A stretch of DNA of 64,000 bases from UPXZ01 sp049840795 (lineage in GTDB: Bacteria; Bacteroidota; Bacteroidia; Bacteroidales; Paludibacteraceae): the NCBI GenBank assembly GCA_049840795.1, contig JASGJK010000049.1, positions 1 to 64,000 of the forward strand, given 5' to 3'. The translations under genes and the position numbers were made by a program. Positions 8,719 to 18,805 of the stretch are shown here, in pieces. The notes below the pieces were generated by a model. The model searched no databases and had not been told where the DNA came from. It was given only the letters and a program-made list of their open reading frames with translations. Numbering within the stretch: the first letter of the stretch is position 1; each line of letters opens with the position of its first letter.

Positions 8719-11097
8719 ATGAAGAAGTTTTATTTATTTTTTCAACTATTTATTCTGTTTTCATTTTTATCAGTTGGAACACAGAATATATTAGCACAAA
8801 AAACGGCAACGCTACCGTTCACCGAGAGTTTCAACAATGCAACAACCTTCAGTAATCTCTGGACAGTGGTTGACAAAAACAATGACGGAAAAACGTGGAC
8901 TGCGGTTACAGCCTCATCAAAAGCCCAATACACTTATAGCAAGGATAACGTCGCCGATGATTATCTGATTTCCCCGCTATTTGATTTAGTACCGGGTGTA
9001 ACCTATCGGTTGAGTTTTAACGTGGCTACGGCTTCCTCTTCATACAAAGAAAGCCTCAAAGTCTTTTTGGGTACGGGGCTTACTGCCACTGATCAGAATA
9101 CTGCCACCCCATTAGCAGATTATCCCAGCATAACAGGAACATCGTATCAGACAAAAACTATCAATATCACCGTACCCGGTGCGGGGCAATATTGTTTCTC
9201 TTTTTACGCTTGTTCTGCAAAAGATTTATTAAATATCTATTTGCAAAATGTAAAGTTAGAGGCGTTGATTACCGTGCCGGCTGCTGTAACCGATGTAGCA
9301 TTTACAAAAGATGCCGGAAACAATAAAAAAGCGCTATTGAGCTGGAAGAATCCTACAAAAGACACGAATGGCAACACACTTTCACAAACCGACTTCAATA
9401 AAATAGAGATTTATCGCAACAACGAGTTGGCGCAAACCATTACCGACAATTTGCTTGTGGGCGAAACGATGAACTGGAGCGAAACAGTTACAGAAAGCGG
9501 AAAATATCAATATAAAATAATAGCTTACAGTGGAAACAATAAAGGTGGCGAAGCGCTTTCCAATGCACTCTGGCTCGGAGACGGGCTTACATTGCCTTAT
9601 CAAAATGCGCTCGATACTGAAAGCAAGTTCTCGACAATGACAGTAATCGACGGAAACAACGACGCGTCCAAATGGACTTGGTCTTCGTCAGGGAACGCAC
9701 AGTATTATATGGATAGGTATAATTCGGCGAATGATTATTTGGTTACTCCTCCGTTGACGTTGAGTCCGGGCGTTACTTACAAAATATCATTTGAATATAC
9801 CGGCACAGGAACTTCAAGCGGCTATTATGAAAAAATGCAAGTAAAATTAGGGAAAGCGCCTTCAGCAGACGCGTTGACGACCTTGCTGAAAGATTATCCT
9901 CAAATTGCACTAAACGCGTTTACAAAAGATGAAGTTACGTTTACCGTACCCGAAGCCGACAACTACTTCTTGTCCTTCTATTGTTACTCTGACAAACAAA
10001 AAGGGACGTTGAAAATTAAAAATATTGTCGTTGAAAAACCGGCTTCCATTCCGGCGGTGGTAACAAATGCTTCTGTTGTAGCCGATGGAAGCGACGCGCT
10101 CAGAGCAACACTGACGTGGACAAACCCTATTGTAGATACTTATGGAGCAATATTGAGCCAAGCAGACTTCACGGCTGTAAAAATTTATAGAGATGGCGCA
10201 AGCGAACCTGTAACTACGATTTCTAATCCTTTGATTGGAGCCCAAGAGACTTGGGAAGATCAAAATGTTCCCGCCATAGGCTCATATTCATACAAAATTG
10301 TAACTTACAATGGCGATAATAAAGGAGGCGAAACAACCGTAAAAACCTGGATTGGTGGCGCTCTCACTCCTCCTTATACGAATAATTTTACTCAATCGGA
10401 ATTTAATGATGTTACGGTTATCAATGCAAACAACGATGTGGATGCCTCAAACAATCCAAAAACTTGGACTTGGGAAACGGGTGATTTCGCTAAATATTAT
10501 TCATACACGGCACCTGATGATTGGATGATTTTCCCTCGCGTTAATCTTGTTGGCGGGCAACAATATAAAATAACATTCAAGTATAAAACCGGTGGAAGTT
10601 ACAGCTATTTTGTAAAACAACGGATCACATTGACCGCCGGATTAAGCAAAGATGCGGCAAGTCAAACGGAGATGATCAGTGATTTTACAGATATCGCATA
10701 TTCAACATTTGTTACAGATAAAACGGCTAATTTTACTCCTGCCACTTCAGGAGCATATTATTTAGGTTTGCATCTGTGTACCGCAAGTTCGGCAGAGTAT
10801 ATTTACATTGATTCGTACACAGTAGAAGCATCTTCACCTTCAACAGGATTGAACGAAGGCGTGAATGGTGAAAAATACGCCATTTTTAATCAACAAAACG
10901 AATTAATTGTCAGCGCAGGCAACGAAAACATACAAAGAATAAGCGTACTTACACCCGATGGAAAAGTGATATACAGTAACAAAAACACAAATAACAGTAG
11001 TGCCAATATAAATGCTGGTCAATGGAATACCGGTGTGTATATTGTACAAGTAGAAACATCCGCGGGATTTAGACAGTATAAATTGATAAAAAAATAA
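8719..11097 (+). CDS. T9SS-secreted protein with three choice-of-anchor J modules and fn3-like linkers
   Basis: 792 residues with a signal peptide (about 1-26). Three homologous jelly-roll modules start near residues 30 (LPFTESFNN), 291 (LPYQNALDTE) and 551 (PPYTNNFTQSE). The first two are each followed by a fibronectin-III-like domain (ALLSWKNPTKD; ATLTWTNPIVD). The repeat period is about 260 residues. A type A T9SS sorting domain begins near 711 (ISVLTPDGKVIYSNK ... GVYIVQVE). No active site is visible; adhesion or glycan binding at the cell surface is likely. The architecture resembles gingipain-adhesin-type domains. It is monocistronic and ends in a strong hairpin. Confidence 0.85.
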   Translation: MKKFYLFFQLFILFSFLSVGTQNILAQKTATLPFTESFNNATTFSNLWTVVDKNNDGKTWTAVTASSKAQYTYSKDNVADDYLISPLFDLVPGVTYRLSFNVATASSSYKESLKVFLGTGLTATDQNTATPLADYPSITGTSYQTKTINITVPGAGQYCFSFYACSAKDLLNIYLQNVKLEALITVPAAVTDVAFTKDAGNNKKALLSWKNPTKDTNGNTLSQTDFNKIEIYRNNELAQTITDNLLVGETMNWSETVTESGKYQYKIIAYSGNNKGGEALSNALWLGDGLTLPYQNALDTESKFSTMTVIDGNNDASKWTWSSSGNAQYYMDRYNSANDYLVTPPLTLSPGVTYKISFEYTGTGTSSGYYEKMQVKLGKAPSADALTTLLKDYPQIALNAFTKDEVTFTVPEADNYFLSFYCYSDKQKGTLKIKNIVVEKPASIPAVVTNASVVADGSDALRATLTWTNPIVDTYGAILSQADFTAVKIYRDGASEPVTTISNPLIGAQETWEDQNVPAIGSYSYKIVTYNGDNKGGETTVKTWIGGALTPPYTNNFTQSEFNDVTVINANNDVDASNNPKTWTWETGDFAKYYSYTAPDDWMIFPRVNLVGGQQYKITFKYKTGGSYSYFVKQRITLTAGLSKDAASQTEMISDFTDIAYSTFVTDKTANFTPATSGAYYLGLHLCTASSAEYIYIDSYTVEASSPSTGLNEGVNGEKYAIFNQQNELIVSAGNENIQRISVLTPDGKVIYSNKNTNNSSANINAGQWNTGVYIVQVETSAGFRQYKLIKK

Positions 11098-11117
11098 ACC
11101 ACTTAGTTTACGATATA

Positions 11118-11163
11118 AAGCGAGAAGAAGGAAGTTGCTGTATACACTTCCTTCTTCTCGCTT
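11118..11163 (+). terminator. Strong hairpin after the T9SS cargo gene
   Basis: A perfect 18-bp stem (11118-11135 with 11146-11163) has a 10-base loop. No long T run follows, so it may protect the mRNA end instead of terminating alone. Confidence 0.7.
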
Positions 11164-11202
11164 GTAACCGGATGAAATCTAATACAATTCATTTTTGCTG
11201 TA

Positions 11203-11236
11203 TTGAGTGAAATGTCATTTCTTTTTACTACCTTTG
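11203..11236 (+). promoter_or_regulatory. Promoter of the DEAD-box helicase
   Basis: TTG at 11203-11205, 23 bases, then TACCTTTG at 11229-11236. The coding start is at 11396, so the leader would be about 150 bases long. Confidence 0.6.
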
Positions 11237-11320
11237 CACCCGATTTTTAAAATAACCGCACGTTGCGATTTCGACTTCCTTTTTTAATCGGTTTTTTAAC
11301 CGGTTTTGTTGGGTACACAA

Positions 11321-11370
11321 AAAATCCTCCCGATAGCTTTTCGGCGAGTGGCATTTAGGGGGCTGGTTCA
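11321..11370. repeat. Fragment of the C-rich/G-rich intergenic repeat in the helicase leader
   Basis: CCCGATAGCTTTTCGGCGAG followed by TTTAGGGGGCTGG resembles the palindrome and right arm at 8316-8424. It lies inside the predicted 5' leader. Confidence 0.5.
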
Positions 11371-11395
11371 ACATACGTGTACTAAAACTACAAAC

Positions 11396-13252
11396 ATGAC
11401 TTTTAATGAAATGAATTTGAAAGTCGAGATTCTATCAGCAATAGAAGAACTCGGCTACGCACAACCTATGCCCGTACAAGAACAAGTGATTCCCTTTATG
11501 TTGAACGAAGATTCCGATTTGGTAGCATTGGCGCAAACCGGAACCGGAAAAACAGCTGCGTTCGGACTACCGATACTGAATATGGTAGAAACCGAAAAAC
11601 ACCAAATACAAGCTCTTGTTTTAGCTCCTACACGCGAGCTGTGTATTCAAATCTCCAACGATTTGAAAAATTATGCCAAACAACTTTCCGATATTAGGAT
11701 AGTACCGGTATATGGTGGCGAGGATATCCGTAAACAGCTTAAGGAATTAGACAGAACACCGCATATCGTGGTTGCTACTCCGGGGCGATTGATAGACCTG
11801 ACTGAGAGGGGAAAAATCAAGTTGGGCAATATCGATTATTTAGTACTTGACGAAGCGGATGAAATGCTCAATATGGGTTTCAAAGAAGACTTGGAAACCA
11901 TTCTGAAAGAAACCCCGGAAACACGCCGTACCACACTGTTTTCCGCCACTATGCCTGCCGAAATAGCACGTATTGCCCGTCAGTATATGAAAGATTATAA
12001 AGAGATTACCGTTGGAGTTCGAAATTCAGGTAACGAAAATGTTGATCATATCTATTATATGGCTCCGGCAAAACAGCGTTATTTGGTACTAAAGAGAATT
12101 GTTGACCTCAATCCGGATATTTACGGGATAGTTTTTTGCCGCACGCGTCAGGAAACAAAAGAAATAGCGGAAAAACTGATGCAAGATGGTTATAATGCCG
12201 ATGCGCTGCATGGCGATCTTTCGCAAGTACAACGTGATACCGCAATGCAAAAGTTTCGTATCCGTCATACGCAATTATTGGTTGCAACCGATGTTGCGGC
12301 ACGTGGATTGGATGTAAGCGATTTAACGCACGTTATCAATTATAATTTGCCCGATGATGTAGAAATCTATACACACAGAAGCGGACGTACAGGACGTGCC
12401 AACAAAACAGGTGTCTCGGTATCCATCATTCATTCCAAAGAAAAACATAAGATTAGAGATATCGAACGTATTGTAAAACGAAAGTTTGAACAACATCAAA
12501 TTCCGAGCGGTTTGGAAGTGTGTAAAAAGCAGCTTTTTTTCTTAATTGATAAGATGCAAAATGTGGAAGTAAATGAGGAGCAAATTGAGCCGTATATGGA
12601 TAAGATTATGAACCAGCTCAACTATCTTTCAAAAGAAGAAGTGTTGAAACGCTTTGTGTCGCTGGAGTTTAATCGTTTTTTAGAGTATTACAAAAATGCG
12701 CAGGATTTGAATGTACCCGAACATAAATATTTAACTGAAAATAGTGGCGACAGAGGAAACAGAAGAGACCGGGAAGAGCGTGGCAAGCGAAAGTCGGGTG
12801 TGAGAGTCAGATTGAAAATCAATCTTGGAAATAAAGATGGTATCAATCCGAAGCGATTGCTGGGAATTATAAATGATGTTACGGATGACAGAACGATTAA
12901 CGTGGGAAGTATTGAAGTGACCAATAAGTTTACTTTTTTCGATGTTTTTGAAGATCAATTAGATCGAATTATAACCTCGTTTGATGGAAAAGAGGATATG
13001 AAAGTGGATATTGCCAAAGGAAGTCGTTCGGCTAACGAAGGTGACTCCGGTGACCGTAAGCCAAGAATAGGTAATCGCAAATTCAACGATAGAAAATCGA
13101 CGACCGATAGCAAACGAAGTTCTTATAAAAAATCGGATGATAACCGAGATTATTCTAAAAAATCATACGGCAAAAGTTCTTCGCCAAAATCTTCTTATTC
13201 CGAAAAAAAATCGTCAAATGATGATAAACCGTGGAGAAATAGAAGGAGGTAG
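11396..13252 (+). CDS. DEAD-box ATP-dependent RNA helicase with DbpA-type RNA-binding domain
   Basis: 618 residues from ATG 11396 (MTFNEMNLKVEILSAIEELGY). All helicase motifs are present: AQTGTGKT, PTRELC, TPGRL, DEAD, SAT, HGDLSQ and HRSGRTGRANKTG. A DbpA-like RNA-binding domain follows (about residues 468-545, VRLKINLGNKDGINPKRLLG) and then a Lys/Ser/Arg-rich tail. The set matches the CsdA/DeaD group that unwinds structured RNA in ribosome assembly and cold adaptation. An in-frame TTG at 11306 would add a repeat-derived, unconserved extension, so ATG 11396 is chosen. The long leader suggests post-transcriptional control. Confidence 0.9.
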   Translation: MTFNEMNLKVEILSAIEELGYAQPMPVQEQVIPFMLNEDSDLVALAQTGTGKTAAFGLPILNMVETEKHQIQALVLAPTRELCIQISNDLKNYAKQLSDIRIVPVYGGEDIRKQLKELDRTPHIVVATPGRLIDLTERGKIKLGNIDYLVLDEADEMLNMGFKEDLETILKETPETRRTTLFSATMPAEIARIARQYMKDYKEITVGVRNSGNENVDHIYYMAPAKQRYLVLKRIVDLNPDIYGIVFCRTRQETKEIAEKLMQDGYNADALHGDLSQVQRDTAMQKFRIRHTQLLVATDVAARGLDVSDLTHVINYNLPDDVEIYTHRSGRTGRANKTGVSVSIIHSKEKHKIRDIERIVKRKFEQHQIPSGLEVCKKQLFFLIDKMQNVEVNEEQIEPYMDKIMNQLNYLSKEEVLKRFVSLEFNRFLEYYKNAQDLNVPEHKYLTENSGDRGNRRDREERGKRKSGVRVRLKINLGNKDGINPKRLLGIINDVTDDRTINVGSIEVTNKFTFFDVFEDQLDRIITSFDGKEDMKVDIAKGSRSANEGDSGDRKPRIGNRKFNDRKSTTDSKRSSYKKSDDNRDYSKKSYGKSSSPKSSYSEKKSSNDDKPWRNRRR

Positions 13253-13270
13253 AAAATACGTCTCGAAAAC

Positions 13271-13309
13271 AAACAAAGGACGGTGTCTCAGAAATACCGT
13301 CCTTTGTTT
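13271..13309. terminator. Bidirectional terminator between helicase and ald
   Basis: A perfect 14-bp stem (13271-13284 with 13296-13309), with A and T runs at its ends, sits between two convergent genes. Confidence 0.85.
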
Positions 13310-13329
13310 TCTGTTGATAATATCTGATT

Positions 13330-14434
13330 CTATAAACCTAATTCTTCATAAGGTAAACCGAATGTATCGGCAACAGCCTTATAAACAACTTTGCCTTTTA
13401 CGATGTTTAATCCTGAACGTAAATCCGAATTTTGCTTGCAGGCTTTTTTCCATCCTAAGTTCGCCAATTGAACGGCATAAGGCAGCGTTGCATTCGTTAA
13501 TGCTAACGTAGAAGTAAATGGAACTGCGCCCGGAATATTTGCCACACAATAATGTTGAACATCATCTACTTTGTAAACAGGTTCGGCATGCGTAGTGGGG
13601 TGTGACGTTTCAAAACAACCTCCCTGGTCTATGGCAACATCCACAAGTACAGAGCCGGGTTGCATTTTCTTCGAATATTTCTTTAGTGATTACATAAGGA
13701 GCTTTAGCGCCCGGAATAAGCACGGCTCCTATCACCAAATCCACCGTTGGAAGCAATGCTTCGATATTGTATCGGCTCGACATTAACGTGTCAACATTTG
13801 CCGGCATAATTTCGCTCAGATAACGCAGGCGTGGCAACGAAATATCGGCTATAGTAACACGTGCTCCCAACCCGGCAGCCATTAAGGCCGCGTGAGTCCC
13901 AACAATACCACCACCAATTACTAATACATTGGCTGCCTTTACGCCAGGTACGCCTCCCAGCAAAATACCTTTTCCGCCTTGTGGCTTTTCTAAGTATTTA
14001 GCTCCTTCTTGTACCGACATTCTACCTGCAACCTCCGACATCGGGATTAGTAGCGGTAATGTGCCGTCTTTTTCTACGGTTTCGTAAGCTAAACATACTG
14101 CGCCGCTTTCAATCATTGCTTTGGTGAGTTTTTCTTCCGAAGCAAAATGGAAATAAGTGAATAGTAATTGATTCGGCTTAATAAGCTCGTATTCGCTTTC
14201 GATAGGCTCTTTTACTTTGATAATCATTTCTGCAATATCAAAAACTTCTTTAGCCGTGTTGATAATGGTCGCTCCCGCTTTTACATATTCGTCGTCAGGG
14301 AAACCGCTGTTCAGCCCGGCGTTGTGTTCCACAAAAACATCGTGCTTGTGTTGTGTGAGCGTGTAAGCTCCTGATGGGGTTAATGAAACCCTGTTTTCGT
14401 TGTTTTTAATTTCCTTTGGAATGCCAATTTTCAT
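13330..14434 (-). CDS. ald: Alanine dehydrogenase, frameshifted
   Basis: Catalyses NAD-dependent interconversion of alanine with pyruvate and ammonia. The N-terminal half has MKIGIPKEIKNNENRVSLTP, the substrate-site region LLFTYFHFAS and the Rossmann motif VIGGGIVGTHAA. The C-terminal part has VLVDVAIDQGGCFETSHPTTH. The two halves are in different frames. Removing one base from the T4 run at 13665-13668 (AAAA on the coding strand) joins EIFEE to MQPGSVLVDV and gives about 367 residues, the family length. All catalytic regions are otherwise intact, so this is probably a working gene with a sequence error. It stands alone, convergent with the helicase gene. Confidence 0.9.
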
Positions 14435-14606
14435 AGATATTGTAATTAATATTGTTATGTTTCTTTTGAATTGTATAAATTAGGCGCTTTGATGTGTCAA
14501 TGTGTAGGTAAAAGCCATCTTGGGTGTAAAAATCGTCGCTAATTTGACTGCTAAATTACAAATATTTTTTTGTTTTGGTGTGAATTTGTTTTTTGTTTTT
14601 TTCTTT

Positions 14607-14647
14607 AAAAAACAAAAAAAGAGTATAACGTATGCGCCATTATACTC
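14607..14647 (-). terminator. Rho-independent terminator of kup
   Basis: An 8-bp stem (14640-14647 with 14621-14628) is followed on the - strand by a long T-rich tract, just after the kup stop codon. Confidence 0.85.
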
Positions 14648-14662
14648 ATTATTTTTTGTAGA

Positions 14663-16630
14663 TTATAATCCTTCTTCTTCGTAACTAAAGTAGGGTTGAT
14701 TACTTCGTGGTGCGGGTCGCAAGTTCTTTATAGGTACGTATTCTATGGAAACTACCGATGGGTCCAAATCTAAGATTTCGGTATCCGAAGTTGTAAATCT
14801 TTTTATGCCGTAATACAAATTTAAAATTGCTTTTTGGATAGTCGGTAATTCTACATTTCGTATAATTCGTTCTACCACTACGAAACGAAAATCTCCTTCT
14901 ATTTTGTCGTCGCGTAACGAAGGATAACGACTCAATAAATCCACTTCGCCTTCTTTTTCGAGCGATTTGCAAATTTGATGTACATAGCTGTCCACGTGTA
15001 ATCCCATTTTGAAGCCGGCTTCGATATCTAATCTGAAAATTTTCCCCGGAATAAATGTTTTAACTTCGTAATCAAATACGTAGGGTTCATCGCTTCTTTT
15101 AAGATATACAAACCAATAGGTATCTGCACGTTTAGGTTGTCTGTGAATTAACGATTGGATGATTTTTGTTTCCATCTCATCCGGATATTTTGCACGCGTA
15201 ACATACACTAAGTGCGTGCAATATTTAGGAACGGCGGTGTCGTTACTTATTTTTTCAATGGTGGGGACGAATCTTCCGATCGGTGTGTATTTTGTACTCC
15301 TATTTTTGATTCTTCGCCCGTTGTACCATATATATATGATAAATAAAATTACTCCTGCAATTAAAATAGTAATATAGCCGCCGTGCGCAAACTTGAGCAT
15401 ATTGGCGACGAAAAAACCTCCTTCAATAATCAGAAAGAATGCTGTTAAAGGAATGGCGAAAACCATTGAAACATTCTTGTTTTTTAGATATATAAATAAA
15501 AGAATACTGGTCATCATCATCGTAATGGTGATGGCGAGTCCATAAGCCGCTTCCATGTTGGATGATGATTTAAAAATCAATACAATCAAAATACAGAGTA
15601 CCAATAACGTATGGTTTATCAAGGGGATATACATTTGTCCTTTTACCTCGGTTGGATATTTGATATGTATGTTGGGCCATAAATCCAATGAAATGGCTTC
15701 GCTAATGATAGTGAAAGAGCCGCTAATTAGTGCTTGACTGGCAATAACTGCTGCAAATGTAGCCATTACAACCCCAATGATAGTAAACCACGATGGCATA
15801 ATGGCAAAAAAAGGATTTATCTCGCCGCCGTTCAGAAGTTCGGGATGAGAGATGATCCACGCTCCTTGTCCTAAGTAATTTAATATCAGCGTTGTTTTTA
15901 CAAATATCCATGATATGCGAATGTTATCCAATCCGCAATGCCCTAAATCCGAATACAACGCTTCAGCTCCTGTTGTACACAGAAATACGGCGCCAAGTAT
16001 GATTAAGGCATTGGGCGAAGCAATAAGAAACTTTACGGCGTGTATGGGATTGAATGCCTTTAATATAGGCAAATACTCAAACATAGATGTTAACCCCAAC
16101 ACCCCGAGCATGCCAAACCATAAAAACATAATTACTCCAAAAGAAGTGCCTAATCTCGAAGTACCAAGTGATTGAATCAGAAAGAGCCCCAATAAAATGG
16201 CGATGGTGACGGGGATGATAGGGATGGCGTTGTGGACGGCATGTAATCCTTCCGATGCTGAAATTACGGTGATAGCGGGAGTGATAATACCGTCAGCAAG
16301 AAGAGTTGAAGCTCCTATAGCGGCAATGATGTATGCCCACCGATAGTTTTTTCGTATAAGTGCAAATAGCGAGAGAATTCCACCTTCACCGTGGTTATCA
16401 GCTCTTAGCGTGATAAAAACATATTTTACGGTAGTTTGAATTGTGAGTGTCCATATAATGCACGAAATGGCGCCGATGATATAATCGGCATTGCCCTTAG
16501 CTCCCGCCGGTAAGGCGGCAAGAATTGCTTTCATTACATATAGTGGCGAGGTTCCTATATCGCCATATACAATTCCCATTGCTAAAATTAATCCGGCAAA
16601 ACCGAATTGAACTTTGTGTTGCTTTTTCAT
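14663..16630 (-). CDS. kup: Kup/HAK/KT-family potassium uptake permease
   Basis: 655 residues. The N-terminus GLILAMGIVYGDIGTSPLYV is the family signature, and about twelve hydrophobic segments follow up to roughly residue 430 (for example LSLFALIRKNYRWAYIIAAI, TGAEALYSDLGHCG). A long hydrophilic C-terminal domain completes the protein. It is expected to bring in potassium with protons across the inner membrane. The start ATG at 16630 matches the family start. A TAAATTTG element lies 28 bases upstream and a terminator follows, so it is probably monocistronic. Confidence 0.95.
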   Translation of the reverse strand: MKKQHKVQFGFAGLILAMGIVYGDIGTSPLYVMKAILAALPAGAKGNADYIIGAISCIIWTLTIQTTVKYVFITLRADNHGEGGILSLFALIRKNYRWAYIIAAIGASTLLADGIITPAITVISASEGLHAVHNAIPIIPVTIAILLGLFLIQSLGTSRLGTSFGVIMFLWFGMLGVLGLTSMFEYLPILKAFNPIHAVKFLIASPNALIILGAVFLCTTGAEALYSDLGHCGLDNIRISWIFVKTTLILNYLGQGAWIISHPELLNGGEINPFFAIMPSWFTIIGVVMATFAAVIASQALISGSFTIISEAISLDLWPNIHIKYPTEVKGQMYIPLINHTLLVLCILIVLIFKSSSNMEAAYGLAITITMMMTSILLFIYLKNKNVSMVFAIPLTAFFLIIEGGFFVANMLKFAHGGYITILIAGVILFIIYIWYNGRRIKNRSTKYTPIGRFVPTIEKISNDTAVPKYCTHLVYVTRAKYPDEMETKIIQSLIHRQPKRADTYWFVYLKRSDEPYVFDYEVKTFIPGKIFRLDIEAGFKMGLHVDSYVHQICKSLEKEGEVDLLSRYPSLRDDKIEGDFRFVVVERIIRNVELPTIQKAILNLYYGIKRFTTSDTEILDLDPSVVSIEYVPIKNLRPAPRSNQPYFSYEEEGL

Positions 16631-16657
16631 AAATTGCTTCCTGAATTAAAAAACGTG

Positions 16658-16665
16658 CAAATTTA
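16658..16665 (-). promoter_or_regulatory. Candidate -7 element (TAAATTTG) for kup
   Basis: Complement reads TAAATTTG, about 28 bases before the kup start. No -33 element is seen at the usual distance. Confidence 0.45.
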
Positions 16666-16768
16666 GTTACATAAATCAAAAAATAACACATTTTCTCAAA
16701 AAAGAATTTGAAATTCCTGTCGGCTGTGAAATATCTTTAATTCGAAACTATTTTTAACCTAAATGTAA

Positions 16769-16799
16769 TTGTAAATTCATTTAAACTTTTGTAATTTTG
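16769..16799 (+). promoter_or_regulatory. Promoter of the sigma-54 activator gene
   Basis: TTG at 16769-16771, 20 bases, TAATTTTG at 16792-16799. It lies just before the chosen start at 16833 and argues against an upstream TTG start at 16797. Confidence 0.7.
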
Positions 16800-16832
16800 T
16801 CAGTTAAATATGACATTTTGTCGGACGTATGT

Positions 16833-18086
16833 ATGAAACAGTCAGAATTACAAGCAGTTAAACAGAAGTTCTCCATCATAGGTACTTCTGAATTGTTGGA
16901 CAGAGCAATAGACATTGCCGTGCAGGTTGCTCCGACTGATTTGTCGGTGCTTATTACGGGCGAAAGCGGAGTAGGAAAGGAAAATTTTCCTCAGATAATA
17001 CACAGTTATAGCCATCGCAAGCACGGGGCTTACATTGCGGTGAACTGCGGAGCTATTCCCGAAGGTACGATTGATTCGGAACTTTTCGGGCACGAGAAAG
17101 GATCATTTACGGGTGCTACAAGCGATAGAAAAGGGTATTTTGAGGTGGCAGATGGCGGTACTATCTTTTTGGATGAGGTAGGAGAGTTGCCGCTATCCAC
17201 ACAAGTGCGATTATTACGCGTGCTGGAAGCCGGTGAGTTTATAAAAGTGGGCTCCTCGAAAATACAAAAAACAAATGTACGGGTTGTGGCTGCTACCAAT
17301 CTAAATATGCAACAAGCTATTCGGGACGGACGATTTCGTGAAGATTTGTACTACCGTTTAAACACCGTGCCAATTCATATTCCGCCTTTACGCGAACGAA
17401 AAGAGGATATATCATTGTTGTTTAGAAAATTCGCGGCAGATTTTGCTGAAAAATACCGTATGCCTCCCATTCGGTTGACGGATGATGCACGATTGATGCT
17501 CATAAACTATTACTGGAATGGGAATGTACGTCAGTTAAAGAATATTACAGAACAAATATCGGTTATAGAACAGCAACGTGAAATAAATTCGTCCATTCTG
17601 CGTAATTATCTTCCGCAGGAGAATATGGAACGCTTGCCTGCACTATCGAGTGGTGTGGATGCCAAGACATTTAACAGTGAAAGGGAAATACTTTATCAGG
17701 TGTTATTTGATATGAAACGCGATATGGCTGAGTTGAAAAAAACGGTACACGAATTGATGAATGGCGGTGCAGTTGATTTGCACACAAGTTCGTATCACGA
17801 TCAAACTCCATCGCATCCAATTACTATCGAATATAAAACTGACGATGCTTTTGGAAAGAAAAATACGAGATATGGGAAAATAGATGATGTGGAAACTATT
17901 CAGGAGGTGGAAGAATATATGGAGAATCTGGAGGAAAAGCATCAAACGTTGGCCGATATGGAGCGTAAAATGATACAGCAAGTCTTGGAAAAAAACAAAG
18001 GAAAAAGACGAGCGGCGGCGAAGGAACTTCAAATTTCAGAACGGACACTCTATCGCAAAATAAAAGAGTATGGATTGGATGTTTGA
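16833..18086 (+). CDS. Sigma-54-dependent AAA+ transcriptional activator without receiver domain
   Basis: About 417 residues. The central AAA+ domain has Walker A GESGVGKE (43-50), the sigma-54 contact loop GSFTGA (90-95, family consensus GAFTGA) and Walker B GGTIFLDEVGELP. A coiled, acidic linker and a Fis-type HTH at the C-terminus (AAAKELQISERTLYRKIKEY) follow. No receiver or sensory domain precedes the AAA+ core, so it is constitutive or controlled by expression or partners. The start is ATG 16833 because the in-frame TTG at 16797 lies inside the promoter. It heads a same-strand run with the LptE-like gene, the small hypothetical and secG. Confidence 0.9.
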   Translation: MKQSELQAVKQKFSIIGTSELLDRAIDIAVQVAPTDLSVLITGESGVGKENFPQIIHSYSHRKHGAYIAVNCGAIPEGTIDSELFGHEKGSFTGATSDRKGYFEVADGGTIFLDEVGELPLSTQVRLLRVLEAGEFIKVGSSKIQKTNVRVVAATNLNMQQAIRDGRFREDLYYRLNTVPIHIPPLRERKEDISLLFRKFAADFAEKYRMPPIRLTDDARLMLINYYWNGNVRQLKNITEQISVIEQQREINSSILRNYLPQENMERLPALSSGVDAKTFNSEREILYQVLFDMKRDMAELKKTVHELMNGGAVDLHTSSYHDQTPSHPITIEYKTDDAFGKKNTRYGKIDDVETIQEVEEYMENLEEKHQTLADMERKMIQQVLEKNKGKRRAAAKELQISERTLYRKIKEYGLDV

Positions 18087-18248
18087 TTTATTGTCGCAAG
18101 TTTTAAGTTTATGAAAAGTGAATACTTGCCAACGTATTAATTTGACAAAAAATAAATAGCTGAAACAGGTGATGAGGGCGGAAGTTTACAGCATCAGACA
18201 ATATGTGCCCATTGTAAGTTTTTTATTGTTTTCAAAAAAAATATTTGT

Positions 18249-18773
18249 ATGAAATTTTTAAGTAAAATATATTTTTTTTTGGTTTTAGCGGCTGTGTCGT
18301 TTGGTCTTTCTTCGTGTACGGTATCTTATAAATTTAATGGAGCTTCCATCGATTATACAAAAGTGAAGAGTATTTCCATTGCCGATTTTCCAAATAATGC
18401 CGAATTTGTGAATCCTACGCTGTCACAGACGTTTACCGAAGCGTTGAGGGACAAATATACCCGACAAACCCGTTTGCGAATTCTTAAACAAGGTGGCGAT
18501 ATGCAGTTGGAAGGTGAAATCGTAGGCTATCAATTGGCTTCGATGGCGATTAGCGCTGATTCTTACGCATCGGAAACTCGCTTGACGTTGACTATAAATG
18601 TACGCTTTGCCAATACTAAAAATCCGGATGAGAGTATCGAAGATCAGAAATATACTGCTTATCAGATGTTTGATAGTAGTAAGATGCTTAATGACGTTCA
18701 GGATGAGTTGGTCAAAATTATGGTGGATGAAATAGTGGATAAGATATATAACGATACTGTTGCGAAGTGGTAA
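18249..18773 (+). CDS. lptE: LptE-family lipoprotein
   Basis: 174 residues with a lipoprotein signal (FGLSSC, Cys about 23). The body matches the Bacteroidota LptE-like family (YKFNGASIDYTKVKSISI, LEGEIVGYQLA). Members are thought to sit in the outer membrane with LptD and help place LPS in the outer leaflet. Identification rests on sequence pattern and position: in Bacteroidales this gene commonly follows a sigma-54 activator and precedes secG, as here. The start at 18249 is supported by the signal peptide. The family is divergent, so LPS assembly is inferred. Confidence 0.75.
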   Translation: MKFLSKIYFFLVLAAVSFGLSSCTVSYKFNGASIDYTKVKSISIADFPNNAEFVNPTLSQTFTEALRDKYTRQTRLRILKQGGDMQLEGEIVGYQLASMAISADSYASETRLTLTINVRFANTKNPDESIEDQKYTAYQMFDSSKMLNDVQDELVKIMVDEIVDKIYNDTVAKW

Positions 18774-18805
18774 TTTTTTTATAAATATACAAACTAATAT
18801 CGACT

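Noticed and set aside
11306..11396. N-terminal extension of the helicase from TTG
   Set aside because: The extension is translated from an intergenic repeat; ATG 11396 starts the conserved protein.
13137..13511. 124-codon open frame across the helicase tail and ald terminator
   Set aside because: It overlaps the helicase coding end and a bidirectional terminator and is antisense to ald.
16797..16833. TTG start for the sigma-54 activator
   Set aside because: The TTG is part of the TAATTTTG promoter element; ATG 16833 is after it.
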